From contig JAFGTU010000087.1 of the NCBI GenBank assembly GCA_016933985.1, positions 1-38,984 on the forward strand: 38,984 bases of DNA, written 5' to 3'. Positions 12,750 through 21,194 of the stretch are shown one piece after another. The notes under the pieces are model-generated. The model saw only the letters and a list, made by a program, of their open reading frames with translations. It was not told the origin of the DNA and did not search any database. Origin of the DNA: Sedimentisphaerales bacterium. Lineage in GTDB: Bacteria > Planctomycetota > Phycisphaerae > Sedimentisphaerales > Anaerobacaceae. The position numbers and the translations under genes are program-made. The number at the start of each line of letters is the position of its first letter. Positions within the stretch are counted from its first letter, which is position 1.

Positions 12750-13862
12750 TTACTTCTTCCTGCCTCGCCTGTTGTTGGGGGCCGCGTTATCCTGCGGAGA
12801 AGGGCTCTCTTCCGGGGGATGCAGGTCGGCCCTAACGCGTGGCAGCGCCTGCGGGTATTTGGTCTTGATGAAATCGATCAGTTTCTCTCTGACTTCACAG
12901 CGCAGGGTCCAGGCCGCCGAGGCGTCCGCGGCGCTCATCAAAGCTCTAAGCTCCATTGTTCGGTCTGAGGCGTTGGTGACCTGCAGCGTGCAGACCTTGC
13001 CGTCCCAGTGTTCTGATTTTTTCAGCATGTTGCCAAGTTCCTCTCTAATTGCCTCGACAGGCACCGTGTAGTCGGTATATACAAAAACGGTCCCGAGTAT
13101 GTCCGCGGAGGTCCGTGTCCAGTTCTGAAACGGCTTTTCGATAAAATAGGTTATGGGCACGATGAGACGCCTCAGATCCCATATCTTGACGACAACGTAG
13201 CTCAGCGTTATCTCCTCGATGCGGCCCCATTCGTTTTCGACTATTACGACGTCGTCAACCCGGATAGGCTGGGTAATCGCTATCTGAATGCCGGCGATGA
13301 ACGTGGCTATCGTCCGCTGAGCGGCCATGCCTACTACGATGCCGACCACTCCGGCGGAGGCCAGAATTGTCGTCCCGAGCTGCCGGACCCTGTCGAATGT
13401 CATAAGCATCGTTCCGAAGGCCAGGATGCATACAACAACGATGACGATACGCTTCAAGACTCTGAATTGCGTGTGGATCTTTCGCGCCTTCAAGTTGTCT
13501 TTTACGCCCACATCGAAACGGGCTACGACATAATCTTCCAGGACATAAGTCATTCGGATTAGGAGCCAGGCGACAAGACCTATCAAGAGCAGGGCAATCA
13601 CATGCTCGGCTACCTCAGGCACGTGGGGCTTCATATTGGGCAGTTTCCCGACCACACGCACCACAAGAACGATGACTATCCACTGCAACGGCCTGTAGCA
13701 GTGGTTAACGACCGCGTTGTCCAGGGCTGCCCTTGTATGTTTGGTCAGGTGGCGGACGATCCTGAATACGAGATAGTGGCCCGCCACTCCGACAAGAAAC
13801 GCTATTCCATACAGCCAGATCAACGGCTGCAGGCCCGCTATGTCTGCTAACATTCTTCCCAT
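12750..13862 (-). CDS. MscS-family mechanosensitive ion channel
   Basis: The product is 370 aa from the ATG at 13862, chosen because GGGGGA lies 6 bp upstream; an in-frame TTG at 13922 would add 20 residues without a ribosome binding site. Transmembrane segments are at about 10-30, 58-75, 90-112 and 140-162, then the pore-lining helix GVVGIVVGMAAQRTIATFIA. The beta domain follows (ITQPIRVDDVVIVENEWGRI, EEITLSYVVVKIWDLRRLIVP), then a charged, disordered tail. Family members release solutes on hypo-osmotic shock. Its place between trehalose synthesis genes and a sigma54 activator fits osmotic adaptation: trehalose accumulates under high osmolarity and the channel vents it on down-shock. Confidence 0.92.
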   Translation of the reverse strand: MGRMLADIAGLQPLIWLYGIAFLVGVAGHYLVFRIVRHLTKHTRAALDNAVVNHCYRPLQWIVIVLVVRVVGKLPNMKPHVPEVAEHVIALLLIGLVAWLLIRMTYVLEDYVVARFDVGVKDNLKARKIHTQFRVLKRIVIVVVCILAFGTMLMTFDRVRQLGTTILASAGVVGIVVGMAAQRTIATFIAGIQIAITQPIRVDDVVIVENEWGRIEEITLSYVVVKIWDLRRLIVPITYFIEKPFQNWTRTSADILGTVFVYTDYTVPVEAIREELGNMLKKSEHWDGKVCTLQVTNASDRTMELRALMSAADASAAWTLRCEVREKLIDFIKTKYPQALPRVRADLHPPEESPSPQDNAAPNNRRGRKK

Positions 13863-13975
13863 ATCGAGTCCCCCTGACCAAAGACACAACAATGCACCCT
13901 CCGACGCGGCTGCAAAAGCCAATTACTACGAATCCCGGTGTTTTCCAAAAACTGCATGGTCTTGCGCCTCCCGAT

Positions 13976-15187
13976 TCACCCGTTCATTATCGAGTTCAGC
14001 ATGTACAGATAATCTGAGAGCAGCCGGGTGATAAGGAACTCTTTTCTGACCTTTTCTCTGGCCTTCTCGCCTACGGCTTTGGCCTTATCAGGGTTTTGCA
14101 GAATATCGATGATGCGCTCTGCAAATCCTTCGTTATCCTGGGGCTCGACGAGAAAGCCGCTTCGTCCGTCGTCAATCTGATAAGGTATTCCGCCTACATT
14201 CGAGGCAACGACCGGCGTGCCTTTCCACAAAGCCTCCGTCACGCAGAGGCAAAAACCTTCTCTTATGGACTTCTGTATTATCACGCTGGAGAATCTTTGG
14301 ACGGAATTGACCAGCGTTTCATTATTGCCCACTACGAAAACGATATCTTTAGAGTTGACGAGTTTGTTTGCCTTGCGCTGGACTTTTCTGTACATCTGCA
14401 GGCCTTCGGGGTCGTCACTGGCCACATTGTAGCAGAAGACCAGCCTGCAATCGACCTTCTCCTTCACCCGTTTGAACACATCAATAACGCCCTCCGGGTC
14501 CTTCCACGGATCCAGCCTGGAGACCTGGGCAATAACAGGCTTGTCGGTCGGGATGCCGGCTTTCTCAATGTACTCAAGCATTGTCTTCTCAGAGATATCC
14601 CTGTTCTTCTCACTGAGCGGGTTGATTGCAGGGAACATCAGCCGCTGGTCAACCGGCAAGTCCTCTTTGAAGTACTTCTCGCTCGACATAACCACCTGGT
14701 CGTACTTCAGCAGGAACCCTTTGAGGAAGTCCCACAATCCATCGTGCGGATTGGTCAGGTCGATGTGGCATCGCCATATCCACGGCTGACGCTTGCGGTA
14801 AGCCCTTATCAAGGAGAGCGGCTGAGGGTCATGGACTATTACGCAGTCATGCTGAAGGTGCGTGAACCGCGAGAAATTGTCGTTCACCTGCAAATATGTC
14901 TGCTTCTTCTTCTCGGTCAGATTCAGATCGGCCCCCTGTAGGGCGTTGTGAAAACTCTTGGTGATCTCGAAGAACTCCTGACTTCCGTGGAGTATCCTCC
15001 AGCCGGCGTTAATCCCGACGTCATTCATCAACTGCACAAGGGAATACAGGATTTCGGCAACGCCGCCGCCCTGGTACGTGGCGTTTACGTGAACAATATG
15101 CTTTCCGTAGAGGCCTTTGGCCCTGTTGTAAATCTCGGCTAATCTTGTATCGGGTACGATGTGGCGGAAGTCTTCAAGCCGTATCAT
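13976..15187 (-). CDS. treT: TreT-like trehalose glycosyltransferring synthase (GT4)
   Basis: The product is 403 aa, the usual TreT length of about 410. It has the GT-B fold: an N-terminal domain with IVHVNATYQGGGVAEILYSL and DPQPLSLI, then a C-terminal nucleotide-sugar domain with PVIAQVSRLDPWKDPEG and SIREGFCLCVTEALWKGTPVVASNVGGIPYQ (the E-x7-E type motif). TreT makes trehalose reversibly from NDP-glucose and glucose in one step. A trehalose phosphorylase-like GT4 enzyme is the alternative. The ATG at 15187 has AGGAGG 5 bp upstream and overlaps the end of the OtsAB gene by 14 bp, so the two are translationally coupled. Confidence 0.88.
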   Translation of the reverse strand: MIRLEDFRHIVPDTRLAEIYNRAKGLYGKHIVHVNATYQGGGVAEILYSLVQLMNDVGINAGWRILHGSQEFFEITKSFHNALQGADLNLTEKKKQTYLQVNDNFSRFTHLQHDCVIVHDPQPLSLIRAYRKRQPWIWRCHIDLTNPHDGLWDFLKGFLLKYDQVVMSSEKYFKEDLPVDQRLMFPAINPLSEKNRDISEKTMLEYIEKAGIPTDKPVIAQVSRLDPWKDPEGVIDVFKRVKEKVDCRLVFCYNVASDDPEGLQMYRKVQRKANKLVNSKDIVFVVGNNETLVNSVQRFSSVIIQKSIREGFCLCVTEALWKGTPVVASNVGGIPYQIDDGRSGFLVEPQDNEGFAERIIDILQNPDKAKAVGEKAREKVRKEFLITRLLSDYLYMLNSIMNG

Positions 15188-17387
15188 TCGAGCCTCCTGA
15201 TAGTCTGTTGAGTAACATTCTGATATCTTCTACGTTATCGACGTTGAATCTTGCCTTCGATGCGACAAATCCCACTCGCACGGAGTATGCCTCATCGGGA
15301 AGCACGCTGAACATCTCTTCATCGGTATAATCATCGCCCGCCGCCAGAATGAAGTCCCAGTCTCGACTTCTCGCCCAGTGTTCGGCGGCCAGCCCCTTGT
15401 TGACAACCTGGCTTTTGACCTCCAGTATCTTGCTGCCCTCAAAAACGCCGACATCGAGATTCGCGGTGAGGTTGAGAAGGGCGGCCTTTAGCTCCTGGAC
15501 TCTGACGTAGGCAAGCTCCGGATTCGCCCTTCGGTAATGCCAGACCAATGAAAAATCCTTCTCTTCCACGGTCGCTCCCGCGGTGCGGTCGGTGTAAAGA
15601 TCGAGGATGGGCCTGATGCTTTTCTTCCAGGTCATCTCGAAGGGCGCCTGGCTATGCCAATTTCGCCCTTCGTCCCTAATCCATCCCCCATGCTCAGCAA
15701 CCAGTCCGCTGCCAAGGTCGCCCAGCCAGTTTTCCAAAGTAGTCTTATCACGCCCGCTGATGATGACCACCGTATTTCTTGGATCGCCTGACAAACGCCG
15801 CAGCAGGTCAACGATCTCATCGTCCGGCCCCGCCTCTGCAGGTTTGCCTTTGAAGCCGACGAGCGTGCCGTCGTAATCAAGCAGAAACAATCGCTTGTTG
15901 CTCTTGTGATAATCTTCGGCCAACTTCTCTCTCGTTGAACCGGAAAGGCGTTTCGCGAACATCTGTTCCTGGGTCTTTTTTATACCGCATAGAGCGCCCA
16001 GAAAATCCTGGCTCCAGCGCGAGACGCTGTAGCGCCGCAGCCTTTCCTGCATGACTTTGTTTCGTTCAAGTTGCTCGGCCGGCGGCATCTCCAGAGCCTT
16101 CTTGATGGCTCTCACAATCGCACCTTTGTCGCAAGAATTGACTACCAGCGATTCCCCAAGCTCACTTGCGGCGCCGGTCATTTCACTCAAAACCAGCACG
16201 CCGGGTTTATCCCCCTTCGCCGCAATGAACTCCTTCGCTATAAGGTTCATGCCGTCTCGCAAAGGCGTCACTAATGCCACGTCCGAAACGTTGTAAAGGG
16301 CAGTCAATTCCACAAAAGGCAGGGACCGATACAAGTACCACACAGGTATATACCCCATCGTTCCGTATTCGCCGTTAATCCTTCCAACCAACTGCTCAAG
16401 CCTGCTCCTCATCTCCTTGTAGTCCTCGACGCCCGTTCTCGTCGGCACCGCCACCATAATCAGAGTGACTGCGCCTCTGTATTGCGGATTTTCCGAGAGA
16501 AACAGGTCGAATGCTTCCAGCCGCTCGATGATTCCTTTAGAGTAGTCCAGCCTGTCGATCGACAAAATTATCTTTCGATCCTCAAGCCTCTTTCGTATCT
16601 TGTTCGCTTCCTTTGCAACGTCGGGCTCTTCGATTGCCCGCTCGTACTTTTCATAATCAATACCCATTGGGAAGGCATCGACCTTGATAACACGCCTGTC
16701 AACCTTGACGTTTCCCAGGGTGTGTTCCAGCCCGGTGATTCGCGAGACGCTGCTGAGAAAGTGCCTGACGTAGTCATACGTGTGAAAACCTATTAGGTCC
16801 GCTCCCAGCAGCCCTCTTAGTATCTGCTCGCGCCACGGCAGAAGGCGAAAGAGCTCGAATGACGGCCACGGTATGTGAAGAAAGAATCCGATCTCCAGGT
16901 CAGGCATCCTCTGCCGTAGAAGCTCGGGAAGCAGCATTAGCTGGTAATCATGCACCCATACACAATCCCCTGATGCGGCGATCTTCATCACCTCATCACA
17001 AAATGCCTCGTTCACCTGCCTGTAGATCTTCCAGAACCGCGACTCATAAACGGCGCGCCTTGGAAAATAGTGAAACAGAGGCCAGATAGTCCTGTTACAG
17101 AACCCCTGATAATATTCCTCCATTTGCTTTCTTGAGATAAACACCGGATGACAGTTTTCAGCGGCGAGCCGCTCTATGATCTTATCCTTCTCCTCGGCTT
17201 TGAGCTTCTCATTCGCCACGCCGGGCCAGCCCACCCAGATCCGCTCACTTGACTGCGGCAGTGATGACAGGCCCACCGCAAGTCCGCCCGGACTTGGGCG
17301 AAAATACACGTCTCCCGTCTTCCTTATCGTGTCAAGCGGCAATCTGTTAGCAACCACAACCAGGCGTCCCAATTTACCGTCCTCCAT
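15174..17387 (-). CDS. otsA: Bifunctional trehalose-6-phosphate synthase / phosphatase (OtsA-OtsB fusion)
   Basis: The product is about 737 aa. The N-terminal GT20 half begins GRLVVVANRLPL and shows RPSPGGLAVGL, WVHDYQLMLLPELLR, GFFLHIPWPS, GFHTYDYVRHFL, SIDRLDYSKGI and PLRDGMNLIAKEF. A C-terminal HAD phosphatase half starts at about 495 with the DxD motif LFLLDYDGTL (Asp504, Asp506), then ISGRD and AAGDDYTDEEMF. It makes trehalose-6-phosphate from UDP-glucose and glucose-6-phosphate and dephosphorylates it. Start choice: ATG 17387 has no ribosome binding site, whereas a TTG at 17372 has GGAGGA 8 bp upstream and would begin right at GRLVVVANR; the TTG may be the real start. A longer open frame to 17570 is not supported. 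Confidence 0.93.
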   Translation of the reverse strand: MEDGKLGRLVVVANRLPLDTIRKTGDVYFRPSPGGLAVGLSSLPQSSERIWVGWPGVANEKLKAEEKDKIIERLAAENCHPVFISRKQMEEYYQGFCNRTIWPLFHYFPRRAVYESRFWKIYRQVNEAFCDEVMKIAASGDCVWVHDYQLMLLPELLRQRMPDLEIGFFLHIPWPSFELFRLLPWREQILRGLLGADLIGFHTYDYVRHFLSSVSRITGLEHTLGNVKVDRRVIKVDAFPMGIDYEKYERAIEEPDVAKEANKIRKRLEDRKIILSIDRLDYSKGIIERLEAFDLFLSENPQYRGAVTLIMVAVPTRTGVEDYKEMRSRLEQLVGRINGEYGTMGYIPVWYLYRSLPFVELTALYNVSDVALVTPLRDGMNLIAKEFIAAKGDKPGVLVLSEMTGAASELGESLVVNSCDKGAIVRAIKKALEMPPAEQLERNKVMQERLRRYSVSRWSQDFLGALCGIKKTQEQMFAKRLSGSTREKLAEDYHKSNKRLFLLDYDGTLVGFKGKPAEAGPDDEIVDLLRRLSGDPRNTVVIISGRDKTTLENWLGDLGSGLVAEHGGWIRDEGRNWHSQAPFEMTWKKSIRPILDLYTDRTAGATVEEKDFSLVWHYRRANPELAYVRVQELKAALLNLTANLDVGVFEGSKILEVKSQVVNKGLAAEHWARSRDWDFILAAGDDYTDEEMFSVLPDEAYSVRVGFVASKARFNVDNVEDIRMLLNRLSGGSNDTA

Positions 17388-17678
17388 CAGAGTTGATAAT
17401 ATGACTGCAACCAGACAGGACGAGCGGGCGCAGAAAGGGCAAATTTGACACTGCGATGCTTGTTTTTCCTTGCTGAAATACCATTGTTCTATGCTAAGTT
17501 TACCGCATCCTCGCAAGATTGCAAGTTCATTGGCAAATACTAAACAAGGACCTTGAATAATCCCGCCCAATCGGGTATTCTTACAATTCAGAAATGGCAG
17601 GGTTGTCGATCCCTTGCGGCCGCTCAGCGGCAGTTATGTGCGTTCTGTCAACTGAAGGAAGGAAAGGTAAAGAACAAG
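17388..17678. other. Divergent intergenic region between otsAB and the PQQ-like gene
   Basis: The region must hold promoters in both directions. On the minus strand TTGCGA and CATAGA with a 17-bp gap (about 17490-17515) is a weak sigma70-like possibility. I find no sigma54 element and no clear operator. Open frames across it on both strands are extensions without ribosome binding sites. Confidence 0.4.
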
Positions 17679-18962
17679 ATGAACTATCTGAGAAGAATTA
17701 CTATCGTTGTCTCTATGGTTTTAATGATATGTTCGACGGTCGTTACGGCGGACTGGCCCCAGTTTCGAGGGCCCGCTCGCAACGGCCAGTCTCCCGAGAC
17801 CGGGCTGATGAAGAAATGGCCCGAGGGCGGACCGAAGGAATTATGGTCATTCGAGGGCCTGGGGCAGGGCTACGCCTCCGTCTCCGTCGCGGACGGCATC
17901 GTTTACACAACCGGCATGGTTGGCTCGGACGGAATACTCTTCGCCTTCGACCTCAACGGGAATCTTAAATGGAAGTTCAACTACGGAGCCGAGTGGAAGG
18001 GCGACCGCCCTGGAACCCGCACTACCCCCACCATCGACGGCGACCGACTCTACCTGATGAGCGGAATGGGACGAATCGACTGCCGCAACGCAAAAACCGG
18101 TGAGCCGATCTGGCATATAGACACCCTTGAGAAATTCAAAGGCAAGAACATCGATTGGGGAATCGCCGAATCCATCCTCATCGAAAACGAAAAGGCCATC
18201 TGCACGCCCGGCGGCCAGGATGCAAGCGTTGTCGCCCTCAACAAGATGACCGGGGAGACTATCTGGACAAGCAAGGGCCTAAGTGAGCCTTCGGCCTATT
18301 GCTCTCCGGCCGTCATAGACAGAGGAGCCAATCGCATCATCCTGACGATGGTTAAGCAGTCGGTCGTCGGTATCGATATGAAGACGGGCAAGGTCTATTG
18401 GCAGATACCCAATAAGGTCAGATACGACATAAGCGCGGTGACTCCGGCATACGAGAACGGGATGATGTACTTCACTAACGGGTACCGCCACGGCGGGCAC
18501 ATGTTCGAACTCTCCGCCGATGGAACAAGCGTGGAAAAGAAGTGGGATGAGAAATCGCTCGACGTCCACCACGGCGGCGTCGTACTAATCGACGGCAATA
18601 TCCACGGCGCCAGCACCGGCGGGACCTGGATCTGCATTGAGCTGGCAACCGGAGAGGTCAAATTCACCGACAAACTCGTAGGCAAGGGCTCGGTCATCTA
18701 CGTGGACGGCATGCTCTACTGCTACGGAGAAAGGGACGGCGATGTCGGCTTGGTAAAGATCAATCCGGCAGGCTACGAAATGGTCAGCTCCTTCAGAATT
18801 ACAAAAGGCTCTAAGGAGCATTGGGCACACCCGGCCATCTCCGACGGTCGCCTCTATATCCGCCACGGCGACGCTCTTATGTGCTACGACATCAAGGCCA
18901 CATCCTACTCCAGGACCACGGAGGAGGAATTGCCTTCAGAAGCATCAGGATCAGAATCCTGA
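17679..18962 (+). CDS. Secreted PQQ-binding-like beta-propeller protein
   Basis: The product is 427 aa. A signal peptide (MNYLRRITIVVSMVLMICST) precedes the mature start ADWPQFRGPARNGQSPETG, a typical planctomycete opening. Repeated propeller blades follow, each with a D/N-G-x-I/L-Y and A-x-x-x-x-T-G-E/K-x-x-W rhythm: ADGIVYTTG, IDGDRLYLMSG, NAKTGEPIWHI, NKMTGETIWTS, DMKTGKVYWQI, DGRLYIRHGDALMCYD. It is a BamB/PQQ-dehydrogenase-like fold without obvious PQQ-ligating cysteines, so it is more likely structural or binding than catalytic. The start at 17679 begins the signal peptide; GGAAAGG lies upstream with long spacing. It is convergent with the next gene (24 bp between stops). Confidence 0.85.
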   Translation: MNYLRRITIVVSMVLMICSTVVTADWPQFRGPARNGQSPETGLMKKWPEGGPKELWSFEGLGQGYASVSVADGIVYTTGMVGSDGILFAFDLNGNLKWKFNYGAEWKGDRPGTRTTPTIDGDRLYLMSGMGRIDCRNAKTGEPIWHIDTLEKFKGKNIDWGIAESILIENEKAICTPGGQDASVVALNKMTGETIWTSKGLSEPSAYCSPAVIDRGANRIILTMVKQSVVGIDMKTGKVYWQIPNKVRYDISAVTPAYENGMMYFTNGYRHGGHMFELSADGTSVEKKWDEKSLDVHHGGVVLIDGNIHGASTGGTWICIELATGEVKFTDKLVGKGSVIYVDGMLYCYGERDGDVGLVKINPAGYEMVSSFRITKGSKEHWAHPAISDGRLYIRHGDALMCYDIKATSYSRTTEEELPSEASGSES

Positions 18963-18985
18963 AAGACTGACCTCTGAGTCGAACG

Positions 18986-19669
18986 TCATATCTCCCACTC
19001 TTTTGAGCTTTTGACGAATTTATGCTGCGCGATGAGGCCTACCAGCAGAGGGACCATAAGCGCCACCGGCAATACCCACCGCACGTTTGTAACGGCATTT
19101 TCCAGCGTGACTTTTGCCGGGGCATACCGGTATAAAAGGGCCAGCCCGCCCGTCAGCACAAGCGCTCCGCCGCCCATGCTCGTAAAAAGTATCACGGCGA
19201 TTCTGAAAACGATAAATGAGATCATACCCCCGCCGACCATCCCTATAAGGGCGCCCGCAAGTATGTATCTCGGATCAAGACCGATTGCGTACCATATCCC
19301 CGCTGTGAATATCGCGCCCGCGAAGGCGCCCAACAAACCGACCGCCCATCGCATCAAAGGCACTGAGAGAATCGCGAGCGTCAGCATCCCTACAACACCC
19401 CCGGCGAACCGGTTGTTAATTCCCTGCACCCTGACCGCCAATTCCATTCCAGCTACAAGACCCAAAAGCGCAAAACTGATCACAACCAGCACCTTGAACA
19501 CTCGCCAGCCGTAGAAGAGCCATACCACCCCGAATGAAATGAACATGAATGCCTCGAGCTGCCCCAGCCCTATGGCGTGCTTCCAGAACATCTCAATCAG
19601 AGCAACATTGCCCTCGCTGCCTGAGCTTGTCGTCTCTGCCGACTGGGCGAGTATGCCAAACCAATCCAT
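18986..19669 (-). CDS. Polytopic membrane protein, TMEM198/TM7SF3 (DUF4203)-like
   Basis: The product is 227 aa with about seven hydrophobic helices: a first at about 38-56 (FMFISFGVVWLFYGW), then regularly spaced Gly-rich segments (VISFALLGLVAGMELA, AGGVVGMLTLAILSV, GLLGAFAGAIFTAGIWYAIG, ILAGALIGMVGGGMISFIVF, ILFTSMGGGALVLTGGLALL) and a last near the C-terminus. Internal repeats of glycine-zipper helices match the DUF4203 / TM7S3-TM198 pattern; function in bacteria is unknown. The ATG at 19669 has TTAGGAG 8 bp upstream. It follows a second, similarly built membrane protein gene on the same strand. Confidence 0.7.
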   Translation of the reverse strand: MDWFGILAQSAETTSSGSEGNVALIEMFWKHAIGLGQLEAFMFISFGVVWLFYGWRVFKVLVVISFALLGLVAGMELAVRVQGINNRFAGGVVGMLTLAILSVPLMRWAVGLLGAFAGAIFTAGIWYAIGLDPRYILAGALIGMVGGGMISFIVFRIAVILFTSMGGGALVLTGGLALLYRYAPAKVTLENAVTNVRWVLPVALMVPLLVGLIAQHKFVKSSKEWEI

Positions 19670-19744
19670 TATCCTATCTCCTAAATTTTTTCCAATTCTG
19701 CGGCCATAAGCCGGTCCGGTCTCTTGTAGCGCCTTTGACGTCGG

Positions 19745-20545
19745 CTATGCAGTCCGCCAGTTTCCCTTTGCGGACGCTGATTCGTCGCCGCCTTTGCCGC
19801 CCTCTTCGGCCTTTTCGGATTCTTCTTTCTTCTGTTTACAGAATATTAACTGTTCAACGGCCCCGAAAGCCGCCATCGCCGTGAATACAATAGCATAAAA
19901 GGGCGGTTCGTGAAAGATGCCGCTAATCGCACCGCTGCCTTTCTGCAAAAGCAGCAGGATCATCCCTGCAAAGATAAACGCCGTTCCCAGTACTGCGAAG
20001 CATAAAGCCGAAGCAGCGCGCCTGAACCGAAAGCCGCCTGCCGCACCGGCCGCCGCCACTGCCGCCAGTATCGCCCGCTTATAGCCCGGCATCTGCGAAT
20101 ACACCAGTCTGACACTCGCGTCGAACTCAATTGAATAGGACTTCATAAGACGCGCGCTCTGTCCCCAGCTCAACGTATCATTTTGCTTTGCCGGCGTTGC
20201 CGCAGCCCCGGCTTCGCCAAGATAAGGCCCCGCCAGCAGGCAGAAGCCGATAGCAGATGACAATACTCCCGCCAATACCGCTATGAAGAGCCTTTGGAAT
20301 GCCGCCGCCCCTGCTGCAGCGATACCCGCAAAGGCCGCCGTCAGGAGAGGACTCAGTCCGAAAACAAAAAAACCGAGCAAGACCCCGCTCAGCCCGCCGG
20401 CGATGCCGAGCAGCCAATTCCGAAAGCCGACCCCGCCGAGCCATACAAATAACCCGATAACAAGTGCTGCGATGCCCGGACCGATCAAAACCAGCGGACT
20501 CAACCGCCCACATGCCTGCTCGAAACTCTGCAAAGTATCTACCAT
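19745..20545 (-). CDS. Polytopic membrane protein with a central soluble loop
   Basis: The product is 266 aa from the ATG at 20545, chosen for GAGGTG immediately upstream; the open frame continues to 20629 without a signal. Four hydrophobic segments in the first 105 residues (LVLIGPGIAALVIGLFVW, WLLGIAGGLSGVLLGFFVFG, FIAVLAGVLSSAIGFCLLAG) are followed by a polar loop (about 110-155) and three more segments. The tail is rich in Lys and Glu (KQKKEESEKAEEGGKGGDE). The arrangement resembles the neighbouring 227-aa protein, so the pair may form one membrane complex. No family is recognised with confidence. Confidence 0.65.
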   Translation of the reverse strand: MVDTLQSFEQACGRLSPLVLIGPGIAALVIGLFVWLGGVGFRNWLLGIAGGLSGVLLGFFVFGLSPLLTAAFAGIAAAGAAAFQRLFIAVLAGVLSSAIGFCLLAGPYLGEAGAAATPAKQNDTLSWGQSARLMKSYSIEFDASVRLVYSQMPGYKRAILAAVAAAGAAGGFRFRRAASALCFAVLGTAFIFAGMILLLLQKGSGAISGIFHEPPFYAIVFTAMAAFGAVEQLIFCKQKKEESEKAEEGGKGGDESASAKGNWRTA

Positions 20546-20747
20546 TGCACCTCGTATCCGCCTGCTTATGCGGCAAAATGTTGCGCAAAACTCAAGCCTG
20601 CCGCACACCGCCCTGATAGCGGTTGGCACGCACGGATACTAACCTCTGTTATCGGCCTTTTCGTGCCGTTTCCGTTAGATACCCTCGTTTTCCGCAGATA
20701 ATAAGCCCCCCGGCGCCTCCCTGCTGAGAAGGAAATCAATTCAAAAA

Positions 20748-20831
20748 TGCGGATGAGAGGAGTCGAACCTCCACGAGCTTAAGCCCACAGGCACCTGAAG
20801 CCTGCGCGTCTGCCAATTCCGCCACATCCGC
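20748..20831 (-). tRNA. tRNA-Leu (CAG anticodon)
   Basis: On the minus strand the 84-nt gene starts GCGGATGTGGCGGAATTGGC and ends with the complementary acceptor arm CATCCGC plus discriminator A. The anticodon stem CAGGC/GCCTG encloses TTCAGGT, giving anticodon CAG. The long variable arm (GGGCTTAAGCTC) is diagnostic of a class II leucine tRNA, and the T arm GGAGGTTCGACTCCTC is intact. CCA is not encoded. A clear promoter lies directly upstream. Confidence 0.96.
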
Positions 20832-21194
20832 GGAAAGAACGGATTATGAACATTTTCCCGGCCATAGTCAAGTATTTTCGCCCAAATCTTTGCCGCTTGC
20901 CACTAACCCCCACGATTCAGCCAAAGTGCAAAGCCTGTATTTCCGATGAATTTGCAGGGGCGCATACGCGCTCTGTAAAAAGGACTTCAAAAACGCTTTT
21001 CATTTGCGTCTAAGGGGTTTTGGTGTATAGTTTAGATAATACTGCCGGTGTTAATACGCGGCCCGGAGAATGGGGGCAAAGGGATTTCACTCATCTCGAA
21101 CCGTTATACCCTTTGTATAGTTACGCGCCGCCATTTCCCTATGGCAGAAAGCGAAAAACGGATGAACAGCACAGTCAAAGATGGAGGCGAGCGA
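20832..21194. other. Intergenic region upstream of the pilus/secretion locus
   Basis: Besides the tRNA promoter, the only recognisable signal is TTGCGT (21004-21009) and TATAGT (21026-21031), 16 bp apart on the + strand, a plausible sigma70 promoter for the ATPase gene at 21195 with a leader of about 155 nt. Nothing else stands out. Confidence 0.5.
20843..20871 (-). promoter_or_regulatory. Sigma70-type promoter of the tRNA-Leu gene
   Basis: On the minus strand TTGACT (20866-20871) and CATAAT (20843-20848) are separated by 17 bp. Predicted initiation at about 20836 would fall 5 bp before the mature tRNA 5' end. Confidence 0.8.

Noticed and set aside
17388..17570. N-terminal extension of the OtsA-OtsB frame
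   Set aside because: The extension is Cys-rich and unlike any GT20 N-terminus. The conserved start LVVVANR lies directly after internal start codons, one with a strong SD.
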